Part shown: positions 43,179 to 52,785 of the stretch, piece after piece | Position numbering within the stretch: position 1 is the first letter of the stretch | Layout of the letters: every line of letters starts with the position of its first letter | From: an uncultured Faecalibacterium sp. | GTDB taxonomy: Bacteria; Bacillota; Clostridia; Oscillospirales; Ruminococcaceae | Assembly (NCBI GenBank): GCA_934525845.1 | Contig: CAKSZS010000004.1 | Span: 75,224-139,223 of the forward strand | Direction of reading: 5' to 3' | Length of the DNA stretch: 64,000 bases | Notes under the pieces: generated by a model | What the model was told of the DNA's origin: nothing | The model's input: only the letters and a program-made list of their open reading frames with translations | Databases searched by the model: none | Made by a program: the position numbers and the translations under genes

Positions 43179-46100
43179 TCACTTAATAAACAGCGTATAA
43201 AGGTCGGGATTCTCGTCGAGGAGCTGTACGACCTTGTCACGCAGCTGTGCCTCCGGCATTGACTTTACCTTCTTCTTTGCTTCTCCACAGAATTTATCAC
43301 GAAGGAAAGCATCAACCGTCTTTCGGATTTCTCCCACTTTGTTGGCCCAGGAATAAACATCAGAGGTCAATTTCGTGTTAGTTTTCAGTCGAGAAACCAA
43401 GACCGGCCCAGATGATTCAAAAGCGCTACGATAGCTTTCGCCAATCTGGGAGATAAAGCAACTGGCGATAAATGCTTTGTCCTTCAGAGCGCTGACGGTG
43501 TGTGTCTCAAAAAACTGCGTAGCATTATGGAGAGCAGTATTGTCCGCAATTTTCCCGTCCTGCACAGTCTTTAGCACTATAATGTGAGGAAGGACTTCAT
43601 CGCTGACAACCCACTGGATTGGTACGGCATAGTTTGCGCACCAAAGGGTGATGGAGTCAAAGCCGCTCTGCTCTTTCCAAAGTTCCTGAATGCGGACTTT
43701 GTTTCTGTTATAGGCAACCTTGTTGAGCTGCGCGTCGATTCGGGCATCAAAATCTGCAGCCGGAGAATTATAGTTTACAGTTTTTAGAGATTTGTAGATG
43801 CCGTCAAGCTCCTCGTCAGTGCAGTTGTGTCCATGAGATTCCATATACCGTTGCAGAAGTGGTTTCGAAGACGAAACAAAGCCCCACACTTTCTGCGCAT
43901 CTGATTTCAAAAGCTCTGCATAGCTTTCTCTGTCTGCAAGTTCAATTTTCGACCACTGCGTAGTAGAAATAACACTCATCGCCTGCAACGCAGGTATCCA
44001 ACTGAAGCCGAGTTTCTCAATAACAGTTCCTGGAACTTTCATGTGGTCAAACATGTTTGCAATATCGTCGCTGAGAAGCTTGATGCTCTTTCGCTTAACG
44101 GTCAGTGCATCGTTCAAGATTGCAACAACCCTGTACTCAATGCAAAGCTCGGAAAGTTTTTCCTCTACCTGGGCCTCCGTCCAAGTAGAGACCTGCCCCT
44201 GCATCATTTGATGAATAGCGTCAAACAAGTCATGACTTGTAAGGCCAATGGCCTTTTGCAGTTCCTGAAGTTCGTTGCATTTCTGAGAAATGAACGAGCT
44301 GAACGCGTCATAAACTGTATTCTGGTCAAAGTAAAGGCTTGCAAGCGCTTTCCGAACAGGCCCGTGGCCGGTGAACTTTACGGTGGTGTTTCCCATTACC
44401 TGCTCTTGGTCACCGTTCTCAGACAGGAAATCGCAGAACAGGTCTATTATCTCATCTGCCGTTTGCTTTGCAGCTGCGCCACCAAATTTCTCTTCTGGAG
44501 CGTATTTCAGAACCCAGAATGGAGCGCCAGCCTTCTCTGTACACTGCTTGGACATGTACTTCCGAGCTTCGGTTTCATTGACCGCTTCGCTGTCCTGAAG
44601 CTGAAAGACCTTCTGCACATAGGGCTTGAATTTCTGCCATACTTCAGAGCCGGGGGAAAGATAATTGTTGATAACTTCCTCTTTGCAGAGGCTGGTAATC
44701 ATCGTGGCTAGTGTTTGGTCAGTCAGCGGCCATGGATTATTATCTCCTTTGTTCCAGCTAAACTCACTGTTGACATAGTAACGCAGCAAGAAACCAAGGA
44801 TGTATCCGCAGGCCATGCAATTATAGTAGCCATAAGGCGCGTCCTGGAGTTCCTGCCAAAGAGCATCCAATTTAATCTGCGTCCCTTGAGAGAAACGCTG
44901 TAAGATAAAGCTCGCAATCTTGGCAACTGCAGCTGCGCCATCGTTTCCTTTGCTTTGCGCGAGTGCTTCAAGGCCCTCAACATCCCACACACCAGCCTGC
45001 TTCAGACCATTTACAATATTGCCGACCTGAGTATTAGGAGATGTTTTTTGCACACCAGCCAAGGCAGTGCTCTGCTGAATCTTCTTAAAGGCAGTATTCG
45101 TCGAAACGATAAGTTCAGGAGCTGCAGTGAAAATGGAACCGAAGATTATATCCTTCTCCAGTTTTGTGGCAAAGTAAGAGGTGCCATATTCAGACGGATA
45201 AACCTTATCTCCGCAAACGACCATAAGCTGGTCATCCATTGCAGGCGCAGACCACTCCTCGATAATGCTGCTTGCCTCATCCAAATACCGTTCTGAATCG
45301 CCGCTTTTACCTTCCTCGCCAGCAAGCTCAGAATGTGTCATAGCATTATACCATCTATCCAGATGGTCTTCGGTCAGCGGAGACTTCAGAAGGTAAATAG
45401 CCATGCGCCCTGTTTCGTCCTGAGCGGCGAGAGTCTTTACTTTTTCTTGCATTGCCGCAAACTGACTGGATTCGGAAATCGCTATGACAAGAATTCCAAA
45501 CTTATACGGGCACTTTTTCAGTTCCGTTTGAACCTCTCCAAAACGAGCATTCATTGACGTCGTTCCGGAATCGCAAGCCGCGATAAACATTCTGCCATAA
45601 GATGCGCTTGTCTTGCCCCAGATTTTTGCTTCCATGGACTTTGCAAAATACCCGTTTTTCTTAAATAATTCGTAGCGGGTATACTTCTTGACGAGCATCT
45701 CTTTGCGAACATCGAATACGTCTGCGTTTCCAGTGTAGGGAATCTGTAGGCGCATATCTCCGTTCGTCATAGCATCAAGGCGGAGCACACCTATCTGCTC
45801 AAGGTCGGAGAGGTACATTTCCACATCTTCCTTGGTCAGCTGACCAGCAAAGCATTTATACAAAGTGCTTCTGGTAGCAGAAACCTTGCGCTGTGTGGCC
45901 TGACTATAAAGATTGCTGACCGTTCCAGAGGACATGACCGCAATCAGCAGCATGGCCGCTTTGAACACATGCATGTGATAATCGTCTGCGATGTATTCAC
46001 GCTTCGCCATAAAATGCTGATATGCGCTTTTGGCCTCTGCTGAAAAACTACGAACATCGCTCTCTCTGGTAAAGAAATAATCCCACAGGAAATCCGGGGT

Positions 46101-47372
46101 CAACCACCGCCAGTCATCCGGGCCATAATTATTGATGTAATAGATAAAGCCGACATTCTCTTCGGACTCTTTCGTATCCTTCATAAATCGGAAGAGTGTA
46201 CGCTGGGAAGCTCCGAAGTTCTGGGCAACAATTGCAAGGAGCGAAAGCGTCATCGGGTGCAGAGGGCAGAGCTGACGGAGGCGTTCCTTCTTGCTGTTCA
46301 TGTCGAGGTTATCGAAGTCGGCGATGTTTTTGCTGATGGACTTCATCAGCTTATCTTTTTCCGCATTCCACTGCTCCTCCATTCCCGCGCGGGTAAGGAT
46401 GGAGCTACCAATCAACTCATAGGCCGCACTTTCGCTCACGTGAAAGTCAAGAGAATGATAGCGGTGGACAATCTGCTCGTAGACTTCTTCGCCAATCTGA
46501 CTAACCCAGCTAGGTGCTCTGTGGACAATCAGGAACATGAAGAAGGGCTGCTCCTTGCAAAACTCCGAGAGGGGTTGAAGGACATCATCGGTCGGATTAT
46601 TGCGGAGATATGAGGTGAATTCGTCCCAGATAAAGACGATACCGGTATCCTGCAGATTGTTCCCTTCGATGACATCGGCGACCCAATCTTTAAACATCTG
46701 AAGGGAGGTGAAGAAGCCCCAGCCCTTATCTCGATAGATACGGGCGATAACATTTGCTGCTTTTAGGTTTCCCGCCTTCACTTCCTCACGGAAGTCATCG
46801 ACAGAGCCATATTCTTCATACAGAGCATACGTCTGGTTCGTGAAAAGCTCGTCCCAATTGATGGAGGAATCGTTGACAGCGTCTTGTGCAGCAGCAACCA
46901 GAGACTTTTTACCGTAGTAAGCGGATGCGCCAAATTTCTCCTTGAGTTTTTCGCGGATGGCATCCTCCATTGTCATCATGAGCTGGATGCCGCTCTTAAT
47001 GTCGGTAGCCTGACTCTTCCAGATAACAAGGAACTCTCCCTTTTCCCGAATGGAAAGGAATCTCTCTCTGTACTGAATCAGCATCTGGTTCGAGAGGAAC
47101 TTTCGGATAGAATCGACTTTATCCTCAAACAGGTGCTTGAGAACGATTGCAGCATAGCTCTTGCCGGTGCCGTATGCACCATGAATCCAGAAAGAGCGAC
47201 GCTTGTCCTCGTCTTCATATTTCATGGAGTCACAGATTTTCTCAATGGCTCCTTTCATATCTTCATGGACAATGTACTCCTGCCACATATCAGGATGACG
47301 GGATTCAGAATCAATATCCACCACCGATTCGTAGTGCGGGCTCAGCTCAATGTAGGTATTATACTTAGCCAT
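43179..47372 (-). CDS. brxC: BREX P-loop ATPase (BrxC/PglY-like)
   Basis: A 1397-residue ATPase, the largest protein of the system. P-loop IHGAYGTGKSYAAIVL (about 63-78) and Walker B GIVFIWDEFTSYLRNN (about 245-260) fit BrxC/PglY, which are large KAP/STAND-like NTPases. The rest is mostly helical with no recognisable nuclease. GGAGGAGG directly precedes the ATG. It lies between brxP and pglZ, with gaps of 12 bases on each side. Confidence 0.88.
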   Translation of the reverse strand: MAKYNTYIELSPHYESVVDIDSESRHPDMWQEYIVHEDMKGAIEKICDSMKYEDEDKRRSFWIHGAYGTGKSYAAIVLKHLFEDKVDSIRKFLSNQMLIQYRERFLSIREKGEFLVIWKSQATDIKSGIQLMMTMEDAIREKLKEKFGASAYYGKKSLVAAAQDAVNDSSINWDELFTNQTYALYEEYGSVDDFREEVKAGNLKAANVIARIYRDKGWGFFTSLQMFKDWVADVIEGNNLQDTGIVFIWDEFTSYLRNNPTDDVLQPLSEFCKEQPFFMFLIVHRAPSWVSQIGEEVYEQIVHRYHSLDFHVSESAAYELIGSSILTRAGMEEQWNAEKDKLMKSISKNIADFDNLDMNSKKERLRQLCPLHPMTLSLLAIVAQNFGASQRTLFRFMKDTKESEENVGFIYYINNYGPDDWRWLTPDFLWDYFFTRESDVRSFSAEAKSAYQHFMAKREYIADDYHMHVFKAAMLLIAVMSSGTVSNLYSQATQRKVSATRSTLYKCFAGQLTKEDVEMYLSDLEQIGVLRLDAMTNGDMRLQIPYTGNADVFDVRKEMLVKKYTRYELFKKNGYFAKSMEAKIWGKTSASYGRMFIAACDSGTTSMNARFGEVQTELKKCPYKFGILVIAISESSQFAAMQEKVKTLAAQDETGRMAIYLLKSPLTEDHLDRWYNAMTHSELAGEEGKSGDSERYLDEASSIIEEWSAPAMDDQLMVVCGDKVYPSEYGTSYFATKLEKDIIFGSIFTAAPELIVSTNTAFKKIQQSTALAGVQKTSPNTQVGNIVNGLKQAGVWDVEGLEALAQSKGNDGAAAVAKIASFILQRFSQGTQIKLDALWQELQDAPYGYYNCMACGYILGFLLRYYVNSEFSWNKGDNNPWPLTDQTLATMITSLCKEEVINNYLSPGSEVWQKFKPYVQKVFQLQDSEAVNETEARKYMSKQCTEKAGAPFWVLKYAPEEKFGGAAAKQTADEIIDLFCDFLSENGDQEQVMGNTTVKFTGHGPVRKALASLYFDQNTVYDAFSSFISQKCNELQELQKAIGLTSHDLFDAIHQMMQGQVSTWTEAQVEEKLSELCIEYRVVAILNDALTVKRKSIKLLSDDIANMFDHMKVPGTVIEKLGFSWIPALQAMSVISTTQWSKIELADRESYAELLKSDAQKVWGFVSSSKPLLQRYMESHGHNCTDEELDGIYKSLKTVNYNSPAADFDARIDAQLNKVAYNRNKVRIQELWKEQSGFDSITLWCANYAVPIQWVVSDEVLPHIIVLKTVQDGKIADNTALHNATQFFETHTVSALKDKAFIASCFISQIGESYRSAFESSGPVLVSRLKTNTKLTSDVYSWANKVGEIRKTVDAFLRDKFCGEAKKKVKSMPEAQLRDKVVQLLDENPDLYTLFIK

Positions 47373-47384
47373 GATTCCTCCTCC

Positions 47385-49724
47385 TTACTTGGCGATTAAA
47401 TCCAGAATATCAAGAGACTTGTATTCAGGGAAAAGCTGGACATTGTCCAAATCCGCGACAAAGGTCGTGCGGATGTACTTGTCAAACTGAAGGGAAATAT
47501 CCTGCAGGATGTCCTTGAAGCGGTCAGGATTAATGCCGAAAATGGACACAGGGTCTACGCCTTTTGCCTCGGCATTTCCTCTCGCTGCAGCCATCTGGCC
47601 AAGCGTAAAGGTATATCTGCCCGTTGCTTCTGCCCACATATACAACGCATAGAGAATAGCAACCGCATCCGGTGTGTTCCATCCCTGCTTTGAAAACTTG
47701 TAGCTGTTTCCACTTGGAATCGGGATGCCCTGCTTCAAAACAGTACCGATGGGACTATGCCGGAAGGTTTCAAGTAGAGCGGTTACCGCGTTGTCACGGG
47801 TGGACTTTGAATAATCATCTCCAAGAAGGAAAATCAAATCGTTCTTCTCATAAATTTCTCCCGCAGGAGCATTCAGCATGTACCATTTTGAAATGATTGA
47901 ATTATAAGCAAGGTTTGTCCAGATGACAGCCCACGTCAAAGGGTTCCCGGCTCCAAGAGGTTGGACTTTGTAAAAGAGCGGTGTCGGAACACCAGACTTT
48001 GCACCTTTACCTGTTGCCGTCAACAGGCCAGCTTCTTTTAGCCAAACCCTAAGCGAGTCATACTGACGGGTTCCTAAAGAGCCCATAGTGAAGCAGTTTT
48101 CTTTGTGCTCGAAGAAGTGTTCCAGCCAAGGACGGCGAAGTCCAAAATGCTGATACCTATTCATTCCCTTTAAATCCATACCGTTTTCCCCTCCAGTGAC
48201 AGAAAGCGATTTTGCCGCCAAGCAGCCCTTTCCATTTGTAAATTCAATACAATTGCAGCAGTGGATGCATTTGTCCTCTCGGATGTATATCTTACCGTTT
48301 TCAGTAATCGTAAATGCATTAACAGGACATTGAACTTCACATGCTTTACAGCCAAAGCAATATGCAGTTTTGTTTGCAATCCCCCTTAGATGGCTAAGAA
48401 CAAACCTGTCCATTTTAGAATAAGGCCAGTAAGTCACAACAGTTTTAGCATCGTCAGAAATCTGGAATTGGAACTCTTGCTTATCGATTAACTGGGTGTA
48501 TATATCATTGTCCCTATATACGATGGGGCCAAGAATACTGCAGACTTGAAGCCAGTCCTGCCGCTTAGATACAAAGCTAAAGGAAATCTTGTCATCAGCA
48601 ATCTTCTCGACTACACGGTTTCCACCATTTTGGAGCCCACGACCTCCCATACGGGCCTTCCATCCGCCTTGCTCTATAAACTTTTTTACTTCGCTATCTG
48701 GTTTTGTAGCGCGGGCATAGTTTTCGACATTTGAAAGAAGCTCCCGCATTTCATCTGGATAGCAGTCATTTACAATCCCATCCCACCAAGCAGAAGACAT
48801 GGGGCAAACTATACAGCCAACGCGAAATAATCCTTTACGGTAAGCTTCATTAAAAAGAATGCCATTATGGAGCAAATAGATGAACAGCTCGGATGTCCCC
48901 CATTTCAAAATCGGGCTGCAATTGATTTGATTAATATTCTTAGCGCCAACGCTAATTTCATCTCTATCAGCCCTCGCAGCGCTTTCCTCAGCTCTCACAC
49001 CATCAAAAACTACGACCTTAATATTATAGTTTCCGGTTAGTTCTCTGAGAAGCAAAATCGTTGGAACTGATTTATGAACAGCGCAACACCATCTCATTCT
49101 TCTTCCCGGAGGGCCAAACTCTTCCCAGCTATCCGTGGGCTTCAGATGGCTTTTGGCTTCATAGAATTTAAGCGATGACCAGTGCTTCTTTGCCTTTTCT
49201 ACGGACTTAATAGTGGTGGATAGCTCCATTCCTGTATTGCTAAACACCACTGAGAATTCATCCGGGGATAATGTACGACTGACAAGGTCGAGGAGCACCA
49301 AGGAATCCTTTCCTCCGCTAAACGCAACAGCGAATGCCATTCCTTGCTTTTCATACTTATCATGAGTCTTTCTAATGAAATCCATGGATGTCTTTTCAAG
49401 GCCGAGCATCAAACGTTCATTTTCTTTCCAGAGTGCATCGACATCAATCGGTTCCAGATTCAGACCTTCAGTATAGATTTTTATGGTCGGTTTCGTATAG
49501 AATCCACCACCTGTGGCTTCCGCGACACAAGTACCGTTCAGAATGTAGCGGCGAATCCCCTCGGCCCAAAGTAACGGGGCATCTGTGTCCGGATATGTCC
49601 AATGTTCGTTAAAACCGAAATAATCCAGTTCCTCTTTGAACACAGGACGAATCTCTTTTTCAATTTTGCTGTTAACTGACAGACGGTAAATACCGTTTTG
49701 ACCCGTCCACTCATATCCGTACAT
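47385..49724 (-). CDS. brxP: BREX type 4 PAPS-reductase-like protein BrxP with ferredoxin domain
   Basis: A 779-residue protein that defines type 4 BREX. A PP-loop ATP-pyrophosphatase domain (SGGKDS at 136-141, RMRWCCAVHKS, VGCIVCPMSSAWW) resembles DndC and PAPS reductases. Two Fe-S cysteine sets follow at about 450-490 (CFGCKACEVQCP and CIHCCNCIEF). The C-terminal 250 residues (GLRRPWLEHFFEHKENCFTMG...) resemble DUF4007, which accompanies Dnd proteins. The likely reaction is ATP-activated sulfur transfer onto DNA. AGAGGT precedes the ATG. Confidence 0.9.
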   Translation of the reverse strand: MYGYEWTGQNGIYRLSVNSKIEKEIRPVFKEELDYFGFNEHWTYPDTDAPLLWAEGIRRYILNGTCVAEATGGGFYTKPTIKIYTEGLNLEPIDVDALWKENERLMLGLEKTSMDFIRKTHDKYEKQGMAFAVAFSGGKDSLVLLDLVSRTLSPDEFSVVFSNTGMELSTTIKSVEKAKKHWSSLKFYEAKSHLKPTDSWEEFGPPGRRMRWCCAVHKSVPTILLLRELTGNYNIKVVVFDGVRAEESAARADRDEISVGAKNINQINCSPILKWGTSELFIYLLHNGILFNEAYRKGLFRVGCIVCPMSSAWWDGIVNDCYPDEMRELLSNVENYARATKPDSEVKKFIEQGGWKARMGGRGLQNGGNRVVEKIADDKISFSFVSKRQDWLQVCSILGPIVYRDNDIYTQLIDKQEFQFQISDDAKTVVTYWPYSKMDRFVLSHLRGIANKTAYCFGCKACEVQCPVNAFTITENGKIYIREDKCIHCCNCIEFTNGKGCLAAKSLSVTGGENGMDLKGMNRYQHFGLRRPWLEHFFEHKENCFTMGSLGTRQYDSLRVWLKEAGLLTATGKGAKSGVPTPLFYKVQPLGAGNPLTWAVIWTNLAYNSIISKWYMLNAPAGEIYEKNDLIFLLGDDYSKSTRDNAVTALLETFRHSPIGTVLKQGIPIPSGNSYKFSKQGWNTPDAVAILYALYMWAEATGRYTFTLGQMAAARGNAEAKGVDPVSIFGINPDRFKDILQDISLQFDKYIRTTFVADLDNVQLFPEYKSLDILDLIAK

Positions 49725-49753
49725 AGATTGACCTCTATTCTAATATGGCGCGT

Positions 49754-52078
49754 TTACTTATTCCCGCGCACATATACTGTTTTGTTCTCGTTTGACCACG
49801 CAAACCGATAGTCGTTCAACGCCTTCGGCAGCGCATAAATCATTTCGCCGTTTTCCAGCATTCCAGCATCCCGCAGTTCCAGCCGCAAATCTTCACCAGA
49901 CATACGCATCGGCAAATCATGGTGCTCCTCCATAAAGAGCGTAACCACATCTGGGAAGGTCTGGAGCGGTGAGTCAACCGGGACGAACGCGGCGGCAAGT
50001 GTATCGAGCGTCTGGTTCAAATCCGGAGAGATAGATTTAAAGCCGATGGCAGGATACTTATCCAGCACTTCTTGCAATAAAAGGAGCGTCCAATCCAAGC
50101 CGTGCGGCAGCGACGGCAGTGTTGTCAGCCATGCAGCATTAATATCTCTCGGTATGACATATGCTACATTTGCCTTGCGGAAAAGGTCATCCAGCCGGTC
50201 GTGCATCCGAAGGCACCAAGCATCATCGATTCCCAACGACTCGCTTAGAAGATAGCGTTCTGAATCATAAATGAGGAAGGTGTTGGATGAGCCGAGCTGT
50301 AAGAGCTGGCCAATACCGCCGTAGGTAAGCATGGTCTTCTGCAAATAGTCCTTAGCATCGGAAGCATACAGAAGGCCGCCATTGCTTCTGGCAAGGTGAA
50401 TCATCAGGCCCCGCAGAGTCATCGGGTAGTCTGGTTCCTTCTCGAAAATATGTGGCGTAGAGAATTTGTACGGTGCCCCTGCCACAGCCTTTTTCTCAAA
50501 AAGGAATCGGGCAATGGCATACACCGCATCAACGTTTTCACAGTCGTTGTCATTCAAAAACATCGACAGCTCTTGGGAGGCAGCCCCGAAGAGAAGCTGG
50601 TTATTGCTATAACCTCCAAATTGAGCAAAATGTGTCCTCAGAATCCGCCCCAACGCTTCTTCAGCCTCGTCCAAGTCAACAAAGCTATCAACATGAACAT
50701 ATCGGTTACCAGGCATGGCAATAATGTTCACGCTACCGTCCAAGGCAGAAGCAGTGGACGAAACCGCCGCATCAGGTTGAACAGCCTTTATCAGTTCTTT
50801 TACTGTTGCACCCTGTAGTCCAACAGACCGGAGGTATGCCTCAGATTTTTCTATTGATACGCCATATCCTTTTGCGGTCAGAGTTTCATCCTTCTTTTCA
50901 GCAGGCGTAGTTTTTGCCTTTCGACCTGATGCAGATGCCTTAGCCTCACCATAGAGAACAATCTGCTCCTCGGTATATCCGCACCTTGCACACAGTGCCC
51001 GTATCATTTCCATGAGGCGTGGAATGTTATAGTTAATACATACCCAATACCCATTTGAAAGCTGGGCGCAATGAAGGCCATCAAGCCGCTCCTCCAACAG
51101 GTAGGGGCGGTCTTTTTTTGCTGCAATTAGCGACTCTTTATAAAGTCCATCCATTGCTGCATTATGCCTAGCAAGCTCCTGCTCGGTGATTCCGACGAGA
51201 ATCCGAGCCCAATTATTCCCCTCGATAGGTACTCCAGCTATTGCGCAATAAACAGGAGCGGTACGCTCAAAACTCTGAGCATTTGTAAAGTCATATTTAA
51301 TCCAGCTAGGCTGGATTTCAACTGTTTTTTGTGATGCTTCTGTTTCAACAGGAGCTTTTTCTTTTTCACGAAGGCAGACAATATAAGCCGCAAGGAGCTG
51401 CACAGCCGTATTGCGAAGACGCTTATTGGCAAATGTCTTTTTTGTGCGTCGCAAAGCAAATTCCACTTCGTCTGTGGAAGTGACGCTCGTTAGCGTCTGA
51501 GTCAATGCCCGTGATTTGATAAGGAGGACGTTTATCTGTGCATATGATTTCCGGATATCTTTTAATACAGAGGACGTGACAGCAGTTGGAAGCCACTGGA
51601 AGAACTCTTGTTCAGCAGGAATGCTAATTTCTGCCATGCTCATTTTCCTCCGTTCTTCCTTTGCTGTTGCCTTGCCATGAGCAGCACGCTGCTCACCAGA
51701 ATTCTGACCATCTTGAGATGCAACACTCTTCTCCGTGCTTAGGATTTCTTCATAACGAGCTCTGCTGTTTTTATAGAGCGAGACCACCTCAGCAAACATA
51801 AGTGTTCCCGGAGCAGATTTTGATTCCTGCCCCTCGTACAGACCTCCTAGACTACGGAGCCGGTTTACCAATCCACCTGCACTGCGATAACTGTCACTGA
51901 TTACATATCCGTTTCTCTTTGCGAGGTTACGCAGGCGCACAGATGCTTTCTCAGCAGCCTTCGTAATAGACGTCCCATTCTTTACCATGTCGAGATACAC
52001 ATCCAACAATACGACTGCTTCCTGTAGGTCAAATGGGCGTTTATTCAAAGGCTCTCTGGAATCCTTACGTGCTTGCAT
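49754..52078 (-). CDS. Uncharacterised large protein, first big gene of the BREX operon
   Basis: 774 residues from the ATG at 52078; an in-frame ATG at 52120 would give 788 but has no ribosome-binding site. The first 80 residues (FDLQEAVVLLDVYLDMVKNG...AAEKASVRLRNLAKRNGY) look like a helical DNA- or partner-binding domain. A Lys/Glu/Ala-rich linker sits near 130-160 and a second near 385-410. The C-terminal half is globular (MTLRGLMIHLARSNGGLLYASDAKDYL). No nuclease, methylase or ATPase motif is seen. The next gene, brxP, starts 29 bases on. It is probably an accessory or sensor subunit. Confidence 0.8.
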   Translation of the reverse strand: MQARKDSREPLNKRPFDLQEAVVLLDVYLDMVKNGTSITKAAEKASVRLRNLAKRNGYVISDSYRSAGGLVNRLRSLGGLYEGQESKSAPGTLMFAEVVSLYKNSRARYEEILSTEKSVASQDGQNSGEQRAAHGKATAKEERRKMSMAEISIPAEQEFFQWLPTAVTSSVLKDIRKSYAQINVLLIKSRALTQTLTSVTSTDEVEFALRRTKKTFANKRLRNTAVQLLAAYIVCLREKEKAPVETEASQKTVEIQPSWIKYDFTNAQSFERTAPVYCAIAGVPIEGNNWARILVGITEQELARHNAAMDGLYKESLIAAKKDRPYLLEERLDGLHCAQLSNGYWVCINYNIPRLMEMIRALCARCGYTEEQIVLYGEAKASASGRKAKTTPAEKKDETLTAKGYGVSIEKSEAYLRSVGLQGATVKELIKAVQPDAAVSSTASALDGSVNIIAMPGNRYVHVDSFVDLDEAEEALGRILRTHFAQFGGYSNNQLLFGAASQELSMFLNDNDCENVDAVYAIARFLFEKKAVAGAPYKFSTPHIFEKEPDYPMTLRGLMIHLARSNGGLLYASDAKDYLQKTMLTYGGIGQLLQLGSSNTFLIYDSERYLLSESLGIDDAWCLRMHDRLDDLFRKANVAYVIPRDINAAWLTTLPSLPHGLDWTLLLLQEVLDKYPAIGFKSISPDLNQTLDTLAAAFVPVDSPLQTFPDVVTLFMEEHHDLPMRMSGEDLRLELRDAGMLENGEMIYALPKALNDYRFAWSNENKTVYVRGNK

Positions 52079-52123
52079 CTCTTCTTTTTCCCCCACAGAC
52101 TGCCATAAGACATGCGACAATGC

Positions 52124-52324
52124 TTATTTTTCAGTATTACCTTTTTCCGATGGCTGTCCGGAGAAAAAACCGTAGACTGGTCTCTCGGCATTTTCTGGTA
52201 TCATATAGGTTGTTCCGTGCGTTAGCACTCCGGGTATCCGGTTCATTTTACAGTGGTTTTGCACTTGCCTTTGTGTGATGCCCCATTTTTCAGCAGCTTC
52301 TTTTGTAGTCATATAGCCGTTCAT
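52124..52324 (-). CDS. Small HTH regulator at the head of the BREX operon
   Basis: A 66-residue excisionase/MerR-like HTH protein (MNGYMTTKEAAEKWGITQRQVQNHCKMNRIPG). AGGAGG lies eight bases before the ATG at 52324; the longer in-frame extension to 52378 covers the promoter and is not used. Being first in the operon and just below the promoter, it is the natural autoregulator. Operators may be the TGTTTT-type dyads at 52563-52646. Confidence 0.8.
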   Translation of the reverse strand: MNGYMTTKEAAEKWGITQRQVQNHCKMNRIPGVLTHGTTYMIPENAERPVYGFFSGQPSEKGNTEK

Positions 52325-52368
52325 AGAATCAACCTCCTGTAGCATCAAAGCGCACAATAAACTATAAT

Positions 52369-52397
52369 AGTCTACCATGCTTTCGACGAAATGTCAA
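52369..52397 (-). promoter_or_regulatory. Promoter of the BREX operon
   Basis: Minus strand TTGACA (52392-52397), 17-bp spacer, TAGACT (52369-52374). A perfect -35 with a 4/6 match at -10 places transcription just before the HTH gene. Confidence 0.7.
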
Positions 52398-52562
52398 TGC
52401 GCGAAGACGAAATCCGGAGTTCGTTTTTGCGAAATTGCAGGCTCAATATCGCACTCAAATTCTTCCTGAAGGAACGCATCAAGCGAGGAGAAGATTCCCT
52501 TCTGCCGCCCCCGGCCTCTCTGTCTTGTAGTCCCGATTGACGGTTTTCCAAAAACTATTTTC

Positions 52563-52646
52563 ATGTTTTTGAAAAACATCGTGTTTTCCTCTTAACAAAA
52601 CACATCTTGCGTGTACAATGAAAGCCTAAGATGTTTTTGACAAACA
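52563..52646. promoter_or_regulatory. Cluster of TGTTTT-type operator dyads
   Basis: Two 15-mers, TGTTTTTGAAAAACA (52564-52578) and TGTTTTTGACAAACA (52632-52646), differ at one base and are each near-palindromic. A third dyad, GTGTTTT-N9-AAAACAC (52581-52603), lies between them. They surround the + strand promoter at 52592-52619 in the divergent region of the BREX operon. Confidence 0.65.
52592..52619 (+). promoter_or_regulatory. Promoter for the truncated divergent gene
   Basis: TTAACA (52592-52597), 16-bp spacer, TACAAT (52614-52619), inside the operator cluster; followed by AAGGAGGA before the ATG at 52660. Confidence 0.65.
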
Positions 52647-52659
52647 AGGAGGACGTTTT

Positions 52660-52785
52660 ATGGCAATATTAGGCTGTATCCAAGCCAAGATGGGTAGGAC
52701 AGCCTACTACATCTGCAAAATGGCCGCTGGGGAGCTTATCGACAAGGTAGGCATCGCCAAGGAGCTCCCGGAATGGCCAGATATG
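52660..52785 (+). pseudogene. 5' remnant of a DndB/DGQHR-like gene
   Basis: A good ribosome-binding site and ATG lead into MAILGCIQAKMGRTAYYICK and then MAAGELIDKVGIAKELPEW, after which the reading is lost at a join to recombinase sequence in another frame. The pattern (I-x-A-K-x-G...YYI..M.A.EL) resembles the N-terminus of DGQHR/DndB-type proteins, which regulate phosphorothioation genes. That match is from memory and needs a search. Only about 42 codons remain. Confidence 0.5.

Noticed and set aside
38000..52324. A BREX type 1 or DISARM assignment
   Set aside because: No PglX-type or DISARM methyltransferase, BrxA/BrxB, or DISARM helicase is present; BrxP marks type 4.
52394..52579. 61-codon minus-strand frame upstream of the BREX operon
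   Set aside because: It overlaps the -35 box and an operator dyad and has no ribosome-binding site; better explained as regulatory DNA.
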